The notes under the pieces were generated by a model. The model worked only from the letters and a program-made list of their open reading frames with translations, ran no database searches and was not told the origin of the DNA. A stretch of DNA of 15,774 nt, from assembly GCA_937995555.1 (NCBI GenBank), contig CALKJX010000348.1:1-15774 (forward strand), written 5' to 3'. The first letter of the stretch is position 1, and each line of letters opens with the position of its first letter. This DNA comes from an uncultured Elioraea sp. Lineage in GTDB: Bacteria; Pseudomonadota; Alphaproteobacteria; Acetobacterales; Acetobacteraceae. The translations under genes and the position numbers were made by a program. Shown here piece after piece: positions 7,121 through 14,540 of this stretch.

Positions 7121-7140
7121 GCCCGCGCGGATGCACGGGC
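7121..7140 (-). terminator. Stem-loop between transporter and hydroxylase genes, possible attenuator
   Basis: On the minus strand this 20-base segment folds into an 8-bp stem (one G-U pair) with a 4-base loop, followed at once by TATTTC. A second short stem (CCCGG 7140-7144 with CCGGG 7151-7155) lies just before it. Placed about 45 bases after the last ABC gene and about 28 bases before the 2Fe-2S start, it could be a weak intrinsic terminator that lowers read-through. The U run is short, so complete termination is doubtful. Confidence 0.45.
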
Positions 7141-7185
7141 CCGGTCCGTTCCGGGCGGGAGTGTCGCCACCCCCGAGCCGTGTCG

Positions 7186-8207
7186 TCAAGCCGCTCGCGC
7201 GACCGGCTGCGCGGCGGGATCGTGCAGGTGGCAGGCGGCGAACTGGCCGGGCGCCACCACCTTCAGCGTCGGCTCCTCGACCTTGCAGCGGTCGAAGGCG
7301 TGCGGGCAGCGGGTGTGGAAGCGGCAGCCCGAGGGCGGGCGGATCGGGCTCGGCACGTCGCCCTTCAGGATGATCCGGTTGCGCTTGGTCGTCGGGTCCG
7401 GCACCGGCACCGCCGAGAGCAGCGCCTCGGTGTAGGGGTGCTTGGGGGTGGCGAACAGGGTCTTCTTGTCGGCGATCTCGACGATCTTGCCGAGATACAT
7501 CACGGCGACCCGGTGCGTGATGTGCTCGACGATCGCCAGATCGTGGCTGATGAACAGCAGCGACACGCCGAGCTCGTCCTGGAGGTCGGAGAGCAGGTTG
7601 ACGATCTGCGCCTTCACCGAGACGTCGAGCGCGGAGACCGCCTCGTCGCAGATGATCAGGTCCGAGCCGGGGGCGAGGGCGCGCGCGATGCCGATGCGCT
7701 GGCGCTGCCCGCCCGAGAACTCGTGCGGGAACCGGTTCATCGCGTCGCGGGGCAGGCGCACCTTGTCCATCAGGTCGGCAAGCCGATCGTCGAGCTCGCC
7801 CTTGGAGGTGGCGAGGCCGAAATTGGTGATCGGTTCGGCCAGGATGTCGCGCACCTTGAGCCGCGGGTTCAGGGAGGAGAACGGGTCCTGGAACACCACC
7901 TGCATGCGCCGGCGCAGCGGCCTGAGCCGGCGCGCCGGCAGGTCGTCGATCCGTTCGCCGTCGAGCAGGACCTGGCCGGCGGTCGGCTCGATCAGGCGCA
8001 GCACCGTGCGTCCGACGGTCGACTTGCCGCACCCGGACTCGCCCACCAGCGACAGCGTCTCGCCGCGGTTGATCGAGAACGACACGCCATCCACGGCATA
8101 GACATAGCCGGAGATGCCGGAGAGGAAGCCCGATCGGATCGGGAAGTGCTTCTTGAGGTCGTTGACCTCCAGCAGCGGCCGCGCGGCGGCCCTGGCGGGA
8201 GCTTGTG

Positions 8208-8211
<4 letters not shown>
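7186..8211 (-). CDS. Peptide/nickel-type ABC transporter ATP-binding protein (DppF/OppF-like)
   Basis: A 341-residue cytoplasmic ATPase that powers the permease pair. It shows Walker A G57-E-S-G-C-G-K-S-T65, Q-loop Q108, signature F-S166-G-G-Q169, Walker B L-I-I-C-D189-E190 and switch H223. The C-terminal oligopeptide/dipeptide-transporter extension contains C296, C302, C309 and C327, the cysteine set that binds a 4Fe-4S cluster in some members. The Walker B asparagine/aspartate context I-I-C-D-E-A-V-S-A-L-D is the usual DppF/OppF form. Its ATG overlaps the stop of the DppD-like gene by four bases (ATGA, 8208-8211), so the two are translationally coupled. It is the last transporter gene before the hydroxylase genes. 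Confidence 0.95.
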
Positions 8212-9206
<995 letters not shown>

Positions 9207-9218
9207 CGCCCTCTCCCC

Positions 9219-10118
9219 TCAGATGCGCTTCGCGAGACGCGGATCGAGCGCGTCGCGCAACCCGTCGCCGAGCAGGTTCACCGACAACACGGTCAGCGAC
9301 AGGAACAGCGCAGGGAAGAACACGATGTAGGGCGCGACCTGCCAGAGCGCGCGGCCCTCGGCCATGATGTTGCCCCAGGACGGGATGATCGGCGGCGTGC
9401 CGGCGCCGATGAAGGACAGGATCGCTTCGGTGATCATCGCCGAGGCGCAGATATAGGTCGCCTGCACCGTCAGCGGCGCCAGCGTGTTCGGCAGGATGTG
9501 GCGGACGATGATGCGCGGGGTGGTGGTGCCGGCCGCGATCGCCGCCTCGACATAGGGCTGCTCGCGCAGGGACAGCACGACGCTGCGCACCAGGCGCGAG
9601 ACGCGCGGGATCTCGGCGATCGTGATGGCGATGATCACGTTCTGCACCGACCCCCGGGTCGCCGCCATGAGCGCGATCGCAAGCAGGATCGGCGGAATCG
9701 ACATCAGCCCGTCCATCACCCGCATGATCACGCCGTCGAGCACACGGATGAAGCCCGAGATCAGGCCGATGATCAGCCCGAGCAGCGAGGCGAGGATGGC
9801 CACCGCGAAGCCGACGATCAGCGAGACGCGCGTGCCGTAGATCACGCGCGTATAGACGTCGCGCCCCAGCATGTCGGTACCGAACCAGTACTCCGCGGAA
9901 GGGTGCCGCACGCGCCGCGCGGGTGCCAGCGCCTGCGGATCGATGCTGGAGAGCAGCGGCGCGAACACGGCCGCGAGCACCATCAGGAACAGCAGCGCGC
10001 CGCCGAGGGCGATCGCCGGGTGGCGGCGGATGAAGGTGCGGATCCGGCCACGCCGCTTCTCGGGCGCGAAGATCTCGACCTGGGCGGGAGCGGCCGCGAC
10101 GGCCGTATCGGCGCTCAA
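9219..10118 (-). CDS. ABC transporter permease (DppC-like)
   Basis: A 299-residue inner-membrane protein. A cytoplasmic lead with basic residues (K-R-R-G-R-I-R-T-F-I-R-R-H) precedes the first membrane helix. A G-T-D-M-L-G-R-D-V segment follows, then the BPD_transp_1 core with the EAA-type loop Y-V-E-A-A-I-A-A-G and H-I-L-P-N-T-L-A-P-L that docks on the ATPases. The frame is open far upstream, overlapping the DppB-like gene, so the start matters: no ATG or GTG occurs before the first membrane helix. TTG 10118 gives a family-like length and overlaps the DppB stop as TTGA (10115-10118). I infer a TTG start coupled to termination of the upstream gene. It pairs with the DppB-like permease. Confidence 0.92.
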   Translation of the reverse strand: MSADTAVAAAPAQVEIFAPEKRRGRIRTFIRRHPAIALGGALLFLMVLAAVFAPLLSSIDPQALAPARRVRHPSAEYWFGTDMLGRDVYTRVIYGTRVSLIVGFAVAILASLLGLIIGLISGFIRVLDGVIMRVMDGLMSIPPILLAIALMAATRGSVQNVIIAITIAEIPRVSRLVRSVVLSLREQPYVEAAIAAGTTTPRIIVRHILPNTLAPLTVQATYICASAMITEAILSFIGAGTPPIIPSWGNIMAEGRALWQVAPYIVFFPALFLSLTVLSVNLLGDGLRDALDPRLAKRI

Positions 10119-11056
10119 TAGCGGATCCTCGGGTCGAACACGGTGTAGAGCAGGTCGATCATGAGGTTCACCAGCACGTAGACGAAGCTGAACAGCAGCA
10201 CCACGCCCTGGATCACCGGGTAGTCGCGCCGCAGGATCGCATCGACGGTCAGCCGGCCGAGGCCGGGGATCGCGAACACGCTCTCGGTCACGACCGCGCC
10301 GCCGATCAGGAGCGCGATGCCGATGCCGACGACCGTGCTGATCGGCACCGCGGCGTTCTTCAGCGCATGCAGGAACAGGATCGGGCGGGTGCCGAGGCCC
10401 TTCGCCTTCGCCGTGCGGATGTAGTCCTGCGCCAGCACCTCGAGCATGGTCGCGCGGGTGATGCGCGCGATCAGCGCGATATAGACCGAGCCGAGAGCGA
10501 TCGTCGGCAGGATCAGGTTCTCGAGGAAAGGCCAGAAACCGCGCGCGATCGGCGTGTAGCCCTGCACCGGCAGCCAATCCAGTTCGAGCGCGAAGATGTA
10601 TGCGAGGAGATAGCCGATGACGAAGACCGGCACCGAGAAGCCGAGCACGGCGAACACCATCACCGCGCGGTCGATCCAGCTCCCGGCCTTCCAGGCCGCG
10701 ATCACGCCCATCGGCACCGCGATCGTCACCGAGAAGATGATGGTCAGCACCATCAGGGACACGGTCGGTTCGATCCGCTGCGCGATCATGTGCGTGACGG
10801 GCAGGTTGGTGAAGATCGACGTGCCGAGATCGAAGTTCACCAGCCGCCAGAGGAACTCGGCGAACTGCACGAGGAACGGCCGGTCGAGCCCGAGGGCGGC
10901 GCGGATGCGCTCGACATCCTCGGGTGTCGCCTGATCGCCCGCGATCACCGCCGCCGGGTCGCCGGGCGAGAGGATCAGCATCGAGAACACGACAAAGGCC
11001 ACCACCAGCATCACCGGGATGGTGGAGAGGATCCGCCGCGCGATATAGGCCAACAT
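10115..11056 (-). CDS. ABC transporter permease (DppB-like)
   Basis: A 313-residue inner-membrane protein of the usual DppB length with about six membrane helices. The N-terminal M-L-A-Y-I-A-R-R-I-L helix is followed by the periplasmic S-P-G-D-P-A-A region typical of DppB/OppB. The core contains the EAA loop D-Y-I-R-T-A-K-A-K-G-L and H-A-L-K-N-A-A-V-P-I. The C-terminal helix ends in L-L-Y-T-V-F-D-P-R-I-R-Y. It begins 25 bp after the binding-protein stop and its end overlaps the start of the DppC-like gene by four bases. With DppC it forms the translocation pore. Confidence 0.95.
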   Translation of the reverse strand: MLAYIARRILSTIPVMLVVAFVVFSMLILSPGDPAAVIAGDQATPEDVERIRAALGLDRPFLVQFAEFLWRLVNFDLGTSIFTNLPVTHMIAQRIEPTVSLMVLTIIFSVTIAVPMGVIAAWKAGSWIDRAVMVFAVLGFSVPVFVIGYLLAYIFALELDWLPVQGYTPIARGFWPFLENLILPTIALGSVYIALIARITRATMLEVLAQDYIRTAKAKGLGTRPILFLHALKNAAVPISTVVGIGIALLIGGAVVTESVFAIPGLGRLTVDAILRRDYPVIQGVVLLFSFVYVLVNLMIDLLYTVFDPRIRY

Positions 11057-11081
11057 CGCTCGTCCAGTGCTCCCCTGCGCC

Positions 11082-12680
11082 TCAGGCCTTCGCCACGCCC
11101 CAGAACAGCGGCAGCGGCGCCTTGACGATGCCGCTGACGCTCCGCCGCCACGCCTGATAGGCCATGAACAGCCCGGTTGGAACCCAGGTCATGAACGCCA
11201 TCGAGGCGCGGTTCAGCTCCGCGACCGCCGCCCGCTCCTCGGCCGGCGTGACGGCCGCGAACCAGGCCTCGCGCAGCCGCTCGATGCCGGCATCGTTGGG
11301 CCAGCCGAACCACGCGCCGTCGCCGTTGGTGCGCAGCGCCGTGTAGCCTGCCGGGGTCGCGCAGTCCACGCCCGCGTGCCAGGTGTGGAAGATGTTCCAG
11401 CCCCCCTTGGCCGGCGGTGCCCGCACGGCACGGCGGCGCGCGACCGTGCCCCAGTCGGTCGCGACATAGTCCACGACGCAGCCGAGCTCGCGCAGCAGCC
11501 GGTGCGTGACCTGCCCCATCGCCTTCAGCGGTGCGACATCCTCGGCGACCAGCAGCGTGATCGGCTGCCCGTCATAGCCGCTCTCGGCGAGCAGGCGGCG
11601 CGCCGCGTCGTGGTCGCGCGGCCCCGACAGGATCTCGCCGCCGGCATCCGAATAGAGCGGCGTCTCGGGGGTGAAGAACGAGGGCACGCGCCGCCACAGC
11701 ACGTCGTCGTCGCCGACCACCGCGCGCATGTAGTCGGCCTGATCGACCACCATCGCGATCGCGCGCCGGGCGCGCACATCGTTGAAGGGGGGGTGCAGAT
11801 GATTGAAGCGCAGGCTGCCGATGTTGCCGAGCGGATCGGCGATGTCGAGGCCGATCTGGCGGTTGCGCCGCAGCACCGGCACGTGGTCCGGCGCGACCTG
11901 CTCCCACCAGTCGAGCTCGCCGCTCTGCAGCGCCGCGGCGGTCGCCGCCGGGTCGGGCCGCGCGATCCACTCGATGCGGTCGAAGGCGATCCGCTTGCCC
12001 CCCGCGATCCAGTCGGCCGGCTCGTCGCGCGGCTCGTAGCGCTCGAACCGCTCGAAGGTTGCGCGCGCACCGGGATCCCACTCGTCCTTGCGGAATCGCA
12101 TCGGCCCGGAGCCGATCACCTCGTCGATCTGCGTGAACGGATCGGTGCGCGCGATCCGCTCGGGCATGATGAAGGCGCAGGGCGCGCCGAGCGCGCCGAG
12201 CGCCTGCAACAGCCGCGGATAGGGGGCGGAGAGGCGCAGCCGGATGGTGCGGTCATCCGGTGCCGCAAGCTCCTCTCGCAGCGCGCGGATCGACTGGCCC
12301 ATCGGGTCGCGTACCATCCAACGTTCGAGGCTCGCGACCACGTCCTTCCCACGCACGGGGTCGCCGTCATGGAATCGCAGACCGCTGCGCAGCCGGATGG
12401 TCCAGGTCAGCCGATCATCGGAGACCTCGTGCGCCTCGGCCATCTGCGGCTTCGGCTCCAGCCGGCTGTCGATGCCGTACAGGGTGTCCCAGACCAGCAT
12501 CGCAGCGTTGCGGACGACGTACTGCGTGCCCCAGATCGGGTCGAGATTGGCGAGCGGCGCGTGCGGCGCGAAGCGCAGCGTGCGCGCGGGCGATGCCTGC
12601 GCCCGCACCGCGGGCGCAGCGAGCGTGGTCGCAGCGAAGGTCGCCGCGGCCAGCCCGGCCGCAGCACGCCGTCCGATCAT
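11082..12680 (-). CDS. ABC transporter substrate-binding protein, family 5 (DppA/OppA-like), third of tandem triplet
   Basis: A 532-residue exported protein. The N-terminus (M-I-G-R-R-A-A-A-G-L) has two arginines and an alanine-rich hydrophobic stretch ending A-V-R-A then Q-A, so export is likely by Sec or a weak Tat signal with cleavage near residue 28. The SBP_bac_5 domain shows D-P-I-W-G-T-Q-Y-V-V-R-N, W-D-T-L-Y-G, F-H-D-G, D-P-M-G-Q, P-E-R-I-A, G-S-G-P-M-R-F and N293-H-L-H-P-P-F299. It lies 36 bp from the preceding binding-protein gene and 25 bp before the DppB-like permease. It has exactly the length of its upstream neighbour and shares long stretches with it, so it arose by tandem duplication. 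In place of the usual C-terminal Y/F-L-P path the region reads W-V-P-T-G-L-F-M-A-Y-Q. Confidence 0.93.
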   Translation of the reverse strand: MIGRRAAAGLAAATFAATTLAAPAVRAQASPARTLRFAPHAPLANLDPIWGTQYVVRNAAMLVWDTLYGIDSRLEPKPQMAEAHEVSDDRLTWTIRLRSGLRFHDGDPVRGKDVVASLERWMVRDPMGQSIRALREELAAPDDRTIRLRLSAPYPRLLQALGALGAPCAFIMPERIARTDPFTQIDEVIGSGPMRFRKDEWDPGARATFERFERYEPRDEPADWIAGGKRIAFDRIEWIARPDPAATAAALQSGELDWWEQVAPDHVPVLRRNRQIGLDIADPLGNIGSLRFNHLHPPFNDVRARRAIAMVVDQADYMRAVVGDDDVLWRRVPSFFTPETPLYSDAGGEILSGPRDHDAARRLLAESGYDGQPITLLVAEDVAPLKAMGQVTHRLLRELGCVVDYVATDWGTVARRRAVRAPPAKGGWNIFHTWHAGVDCATPAGYTALRTNGDGAWFGWPNDAGIERLREAWFAAVTPAEERAAVAELNRASMAFMTWVPTGLFMAYQAWRRSVSGIVKAPLPLFWGVAKA

Positions 12681-12716
12681 ACGGGTCGTGCCTCGCGCCG
12701 TCGTCCGCTCCGTCGC

Positions 12717-14315
12717 TCAGGCCGCCTTGGCCATGTTGTCGAACAGCACCACCGGGCTCTTGATCAGGCCGGTGACGTTGCGCCGCATCGCCGAGGGCGA
12801 GAGGAAATGCCCGAGCGGCACATGCGGCACGACCTGGAATGATTCCGCCTGGATCCCGGCGGCGATGCGCTTCTGCCCGGCGAAATTCGGCGCATCGAAC
12901 CAGGCATCGCGCAGCGCCTCGATCTTCTCGCTCGTCGGCCAGCCGAACCAGCCGTTCAGGCCGTCGGTACGCATACCCACAGCCGCCGCCGGATCGAACC
13001 AGTCGGGTCCGGCCCAGGTCGTGGGGAACACGTTCCAGCCGCCCCGGTCGGAGGGCTCGCGACTCGCGCGCCGCTGCACCACGGTACCCCAGTCGGTCGC
13101 GACCAACTCGAGGTTCACGCAGAGCCGGCGCAGCAGATCCGCCGGCACCCGGCTCTGCGCGGCGATCGTCGGGAAGTCGCTGGCGTGCAGCTGCACCACC
13201 TTCCGGCCGCTGCAGCCCGCCGCCTGCAACGGCGCACGCGCACGCTCCGGACTGCGCAGCTTCAGGGGCTCCGCGCCCGCCTCGGTGTGCATCGGGCTAC
13301 CCTTCGACCAGTAGGAATGGCTGGTGGAGAACATCGAAGGGTCATCGCCGACCACCGCCTTGCGATAGTCCTCCTGGTTGACCGCGAGCAGCAGCGCGCG
13401 GCCGATCTCGGGGTTGTCGAACGGCGGATGCAGATGGTTCAGCCGGAAGCTGCCGATGTTGCCGAGCGGATCGGCGGTGTCGACCGCGATGTTGCGGTTG
13501 CGGCGCAGCACCGGGATCAGGTCGGGCAGCGGCGTCTCCCACCAGTCCACCTCGCCGTTCTGCAGCGCGGCGGCTGCGGTGGCCGCCTCCGGCAGGATGT
13601 GCCACTCGATCCGGTCGACCAGAATGCGCGTGCCGCCCGAGAGCCAGTCCGGCGCCTCCTCGCGCCGCACGTAGTCCGCGAACCTCTCGAACACCGCGCG
13701 CGAACCCGGCACCCACCCGTCGCGCTTGACCCGCATCGGGCCGGAACCGACGATCTCGGTGATCGGCTGGAACGGATCCGTCTTGGCGATCCGCTCCGGC
13801 ATGATGAAGGACATCGGCGCATTGTTCTTGCCGAGCGCGAAGATCATCTTCGGGAACGGCGACTTCGGCCGGATGCGGAAGGCGCGATCGTCCGCCGCCT
13901 CGATGGCGTCGAGCCGCGCCGGGATGAGCTGCCCCATCGGATCGCGCGGCATCCAGCGGATCAGGCTCTGGACGACGTCCCTCGACAGCACCGGTTCGCC
14001 GTCGTGGAACTTCAGCCCCGCGCGCAGCCGGAAGGTCCGGACCTTGAACCCCGCGTCGTGCGCCTCGCCCTCGACCATCTGGCGCTTGGGCTCGAGCCGG
14101 CTGTTCACGCCGTAGAGCGTGTCCCAGACGAGTGCCGAGCTGTTGCGCACGACGTACTGCGTGCCCCAGATCGGATCGGAATTGGCCAGATTGGCCTGCG
14201 GCACGAACCGCAGCGTGCGCGCCGCCGCCCCCTGCCCGAGGGCCGGTGCCGAAAGCCCTGTCGCCGCCGCAGCCGTCACGCCGGCTGCCGCCCCGATGAA
14301 CGTCCGTCGCTTCAT
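12717..14315 (-). CDS. ABC transporter substrate-binding protein, family 5 (DppA/OppA-like), second of tandem triplet
   Basis: A 532-residue exported protein. The frame is open further upstream, but ATG 14315 gives a proper signal peptide (M-K-R-R-T-F-I-G-A-A, alanine-rich, ending A-L-G then Q-G) and has a GGAGGG ribosome site about 6 bases ahead. K-R-R-T-F-I fits a Tat signal reasonably well. The mature part has D-P-I-W-G-T-Q-Y-V-V-R-N, W-D-T-L-Y-G, F-H-D-G-E-P-V, D125-P-M-G-Q, F-I-M-P-E-R-I-A-K-T-D-P-F, G-S-G-P-M and N293-H-L-H-P-P-F299. Compared with the gene after it, residues about 82-95 differ strongly through compensating two-codon shifts, while flanks stay in register. It has its own 225-bp upstream gap with repeats, so it may have its own promoter. 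Confidence 0.93.
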   Translation of the reverse strand: MKRRTFIGAAAGVTAAAATGLSAPALGQGAAARTLRFVPQANLANSDPIWGTQYVVRNSSALVWDTLYGVNSRLEPKRQMVEGEAHDAGFKVRTFRLRAGLKFHDGEPVLSRDVVQSLIRWMPRDPMGQLIPARLDAIEAADDRAFRIRPKSPFPKMIFALGKNNAPMSFIMPERIAKTDPFQPITEIVGSGPMRVKRDGWVPGSRAVFERFADYVRREEAPDWLSGGTRILVDRIEWHILPEAATAAAALQNGEVDWWETPLPDLIPVLRRNRNIAVDTADPLGNIGSFRLNHLHPPFDNPEIGRALLLAVNQEDYRKAVVGDDPSMFSTSHSYWSKGSPMHTEAGAEPLKLRSPERARAPLQAAGCSGRKVVQLHASDFPTIAAQSRVPADLLRRLCVNLELVATDWGTVVQRRASREPSDRGGWNVFPTTWAGPDWFDPAAAVGMRTDGLNGWFGWPTSEKIEALRDAWFDAPNFAGQKRIAAGIQAESFQVVPHVPLGHFLSPSAMRRNVTGLIKSPVVLFDNMAKAA

Positions 14316-14336
14316 TCGGTCCCTCCGCTCTCCCTG

Positions 14337-14348
14337 CGGTTGCAACCG
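14337..14348. promoter_or_regulatory. Perfect 12-bp palindrome upstream of binding-protein gene
   Basis: CGGTTGCAACCG is fully self-complementary and lies 21 bp upstream of the start of the second binding-protein gene, just before its ribosome site. It could be a repressor site or a small mRNA stem near the start codon. It does not resemble the palindrome before the GntR gene, so there is no sign that the same regulator binds both. Confidence 0.4.
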
Positions 14349-14364
14349 GGACCGGCGTCTCCCG

Positions 14365-14402
14365 AACGCACGCGGTCCGCGGTAACGCACGCGGTCCGCG
14401 GT
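14365..14402. repeat. Two perfect tandem copies of a 19-bp unit
   Basis: AACGCACGCGGTCCGCGGT occurs at 14365-14383 and again directly at 14384-14402 with no mismatch. Each unit contains the palindromic CCGCGG. It is in the gap upstream of the second binding-protein gene. Two adjacent copies could be paired binding sites or a simple slippage duplication. Confidence 0.8.
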
Positions 14403-14428
14403 TGAAACGCCGTCGCGGCCCGCGTGCG
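14386..14428 (-). other. Long stem-loop formed by repeat copy and its inverted relative
   Basis: Bases 14386-14400 can pair with 14414-14428 over 15 positions with one mismatch, leaving a 13-base loop. The right arm is thus an inverted third copy of the core of the 19-bp repeat. It lies about 113 bases after the stop of the first binding-protein gene. There is no U run after it on the minus strand, so it is more likely an mRNA-stabilising or processing structure, or an operator, than a terminator. Confidence 0.5.
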
Positions 14429-14540
14429 CCACGGATGGCCCTCGTCGCCAGCCTAGCGTCCGCGCGCACCTCCGCAAGAGGGCAGCGCGAGGCGTCGCCG
14501 CCGGGACATCACGGCTTGCGGACCGGTGCGCGGTCGTGCC

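Larger units (their letters stand above)
14316..14540. other. 225-bp intergenic region with palindrome, tandem repeat and inverted copy
   Basis: The longest gene-free stretch in the minus-strand block, between the first and second binding-protein genes. It holds a 12-bp palindrome (14337-14348), a 19-bp tandem duplication (14365-14402) and a partly inverted third copy (14414-14428), listed separately. I see no clear -35/-10 pair and no convincing open frame. Its size against the 12-92 bp gaps elsewhere suggests a regulatory role for the second binding-protein gene and those after it. Confidence 0.5.

Noticed and set aside
6590..8032. Fusion protein joining an ABC-region frame to the 2Fe-2S subunit
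   Set aside because: The upstream part is out of frame with the DppF-like gene and has shadow composition. A good ribosome site and family-like start at 7093 define the real gene.
14000..14090. Frameshift in the second binding-protein gene, where residues about 82-95 differ from its neighbour
   Set aside because: The frame is intact. The difference is explained by compensating two-codon insertion and deletion, with matching sequence on both sides.
14365..14428. CRISPR-like repeat
   Set aside because: There are only two direct copies with no spacer between them, and the third is inverted. This is a tandem duplication with a stem-loop, not an array.
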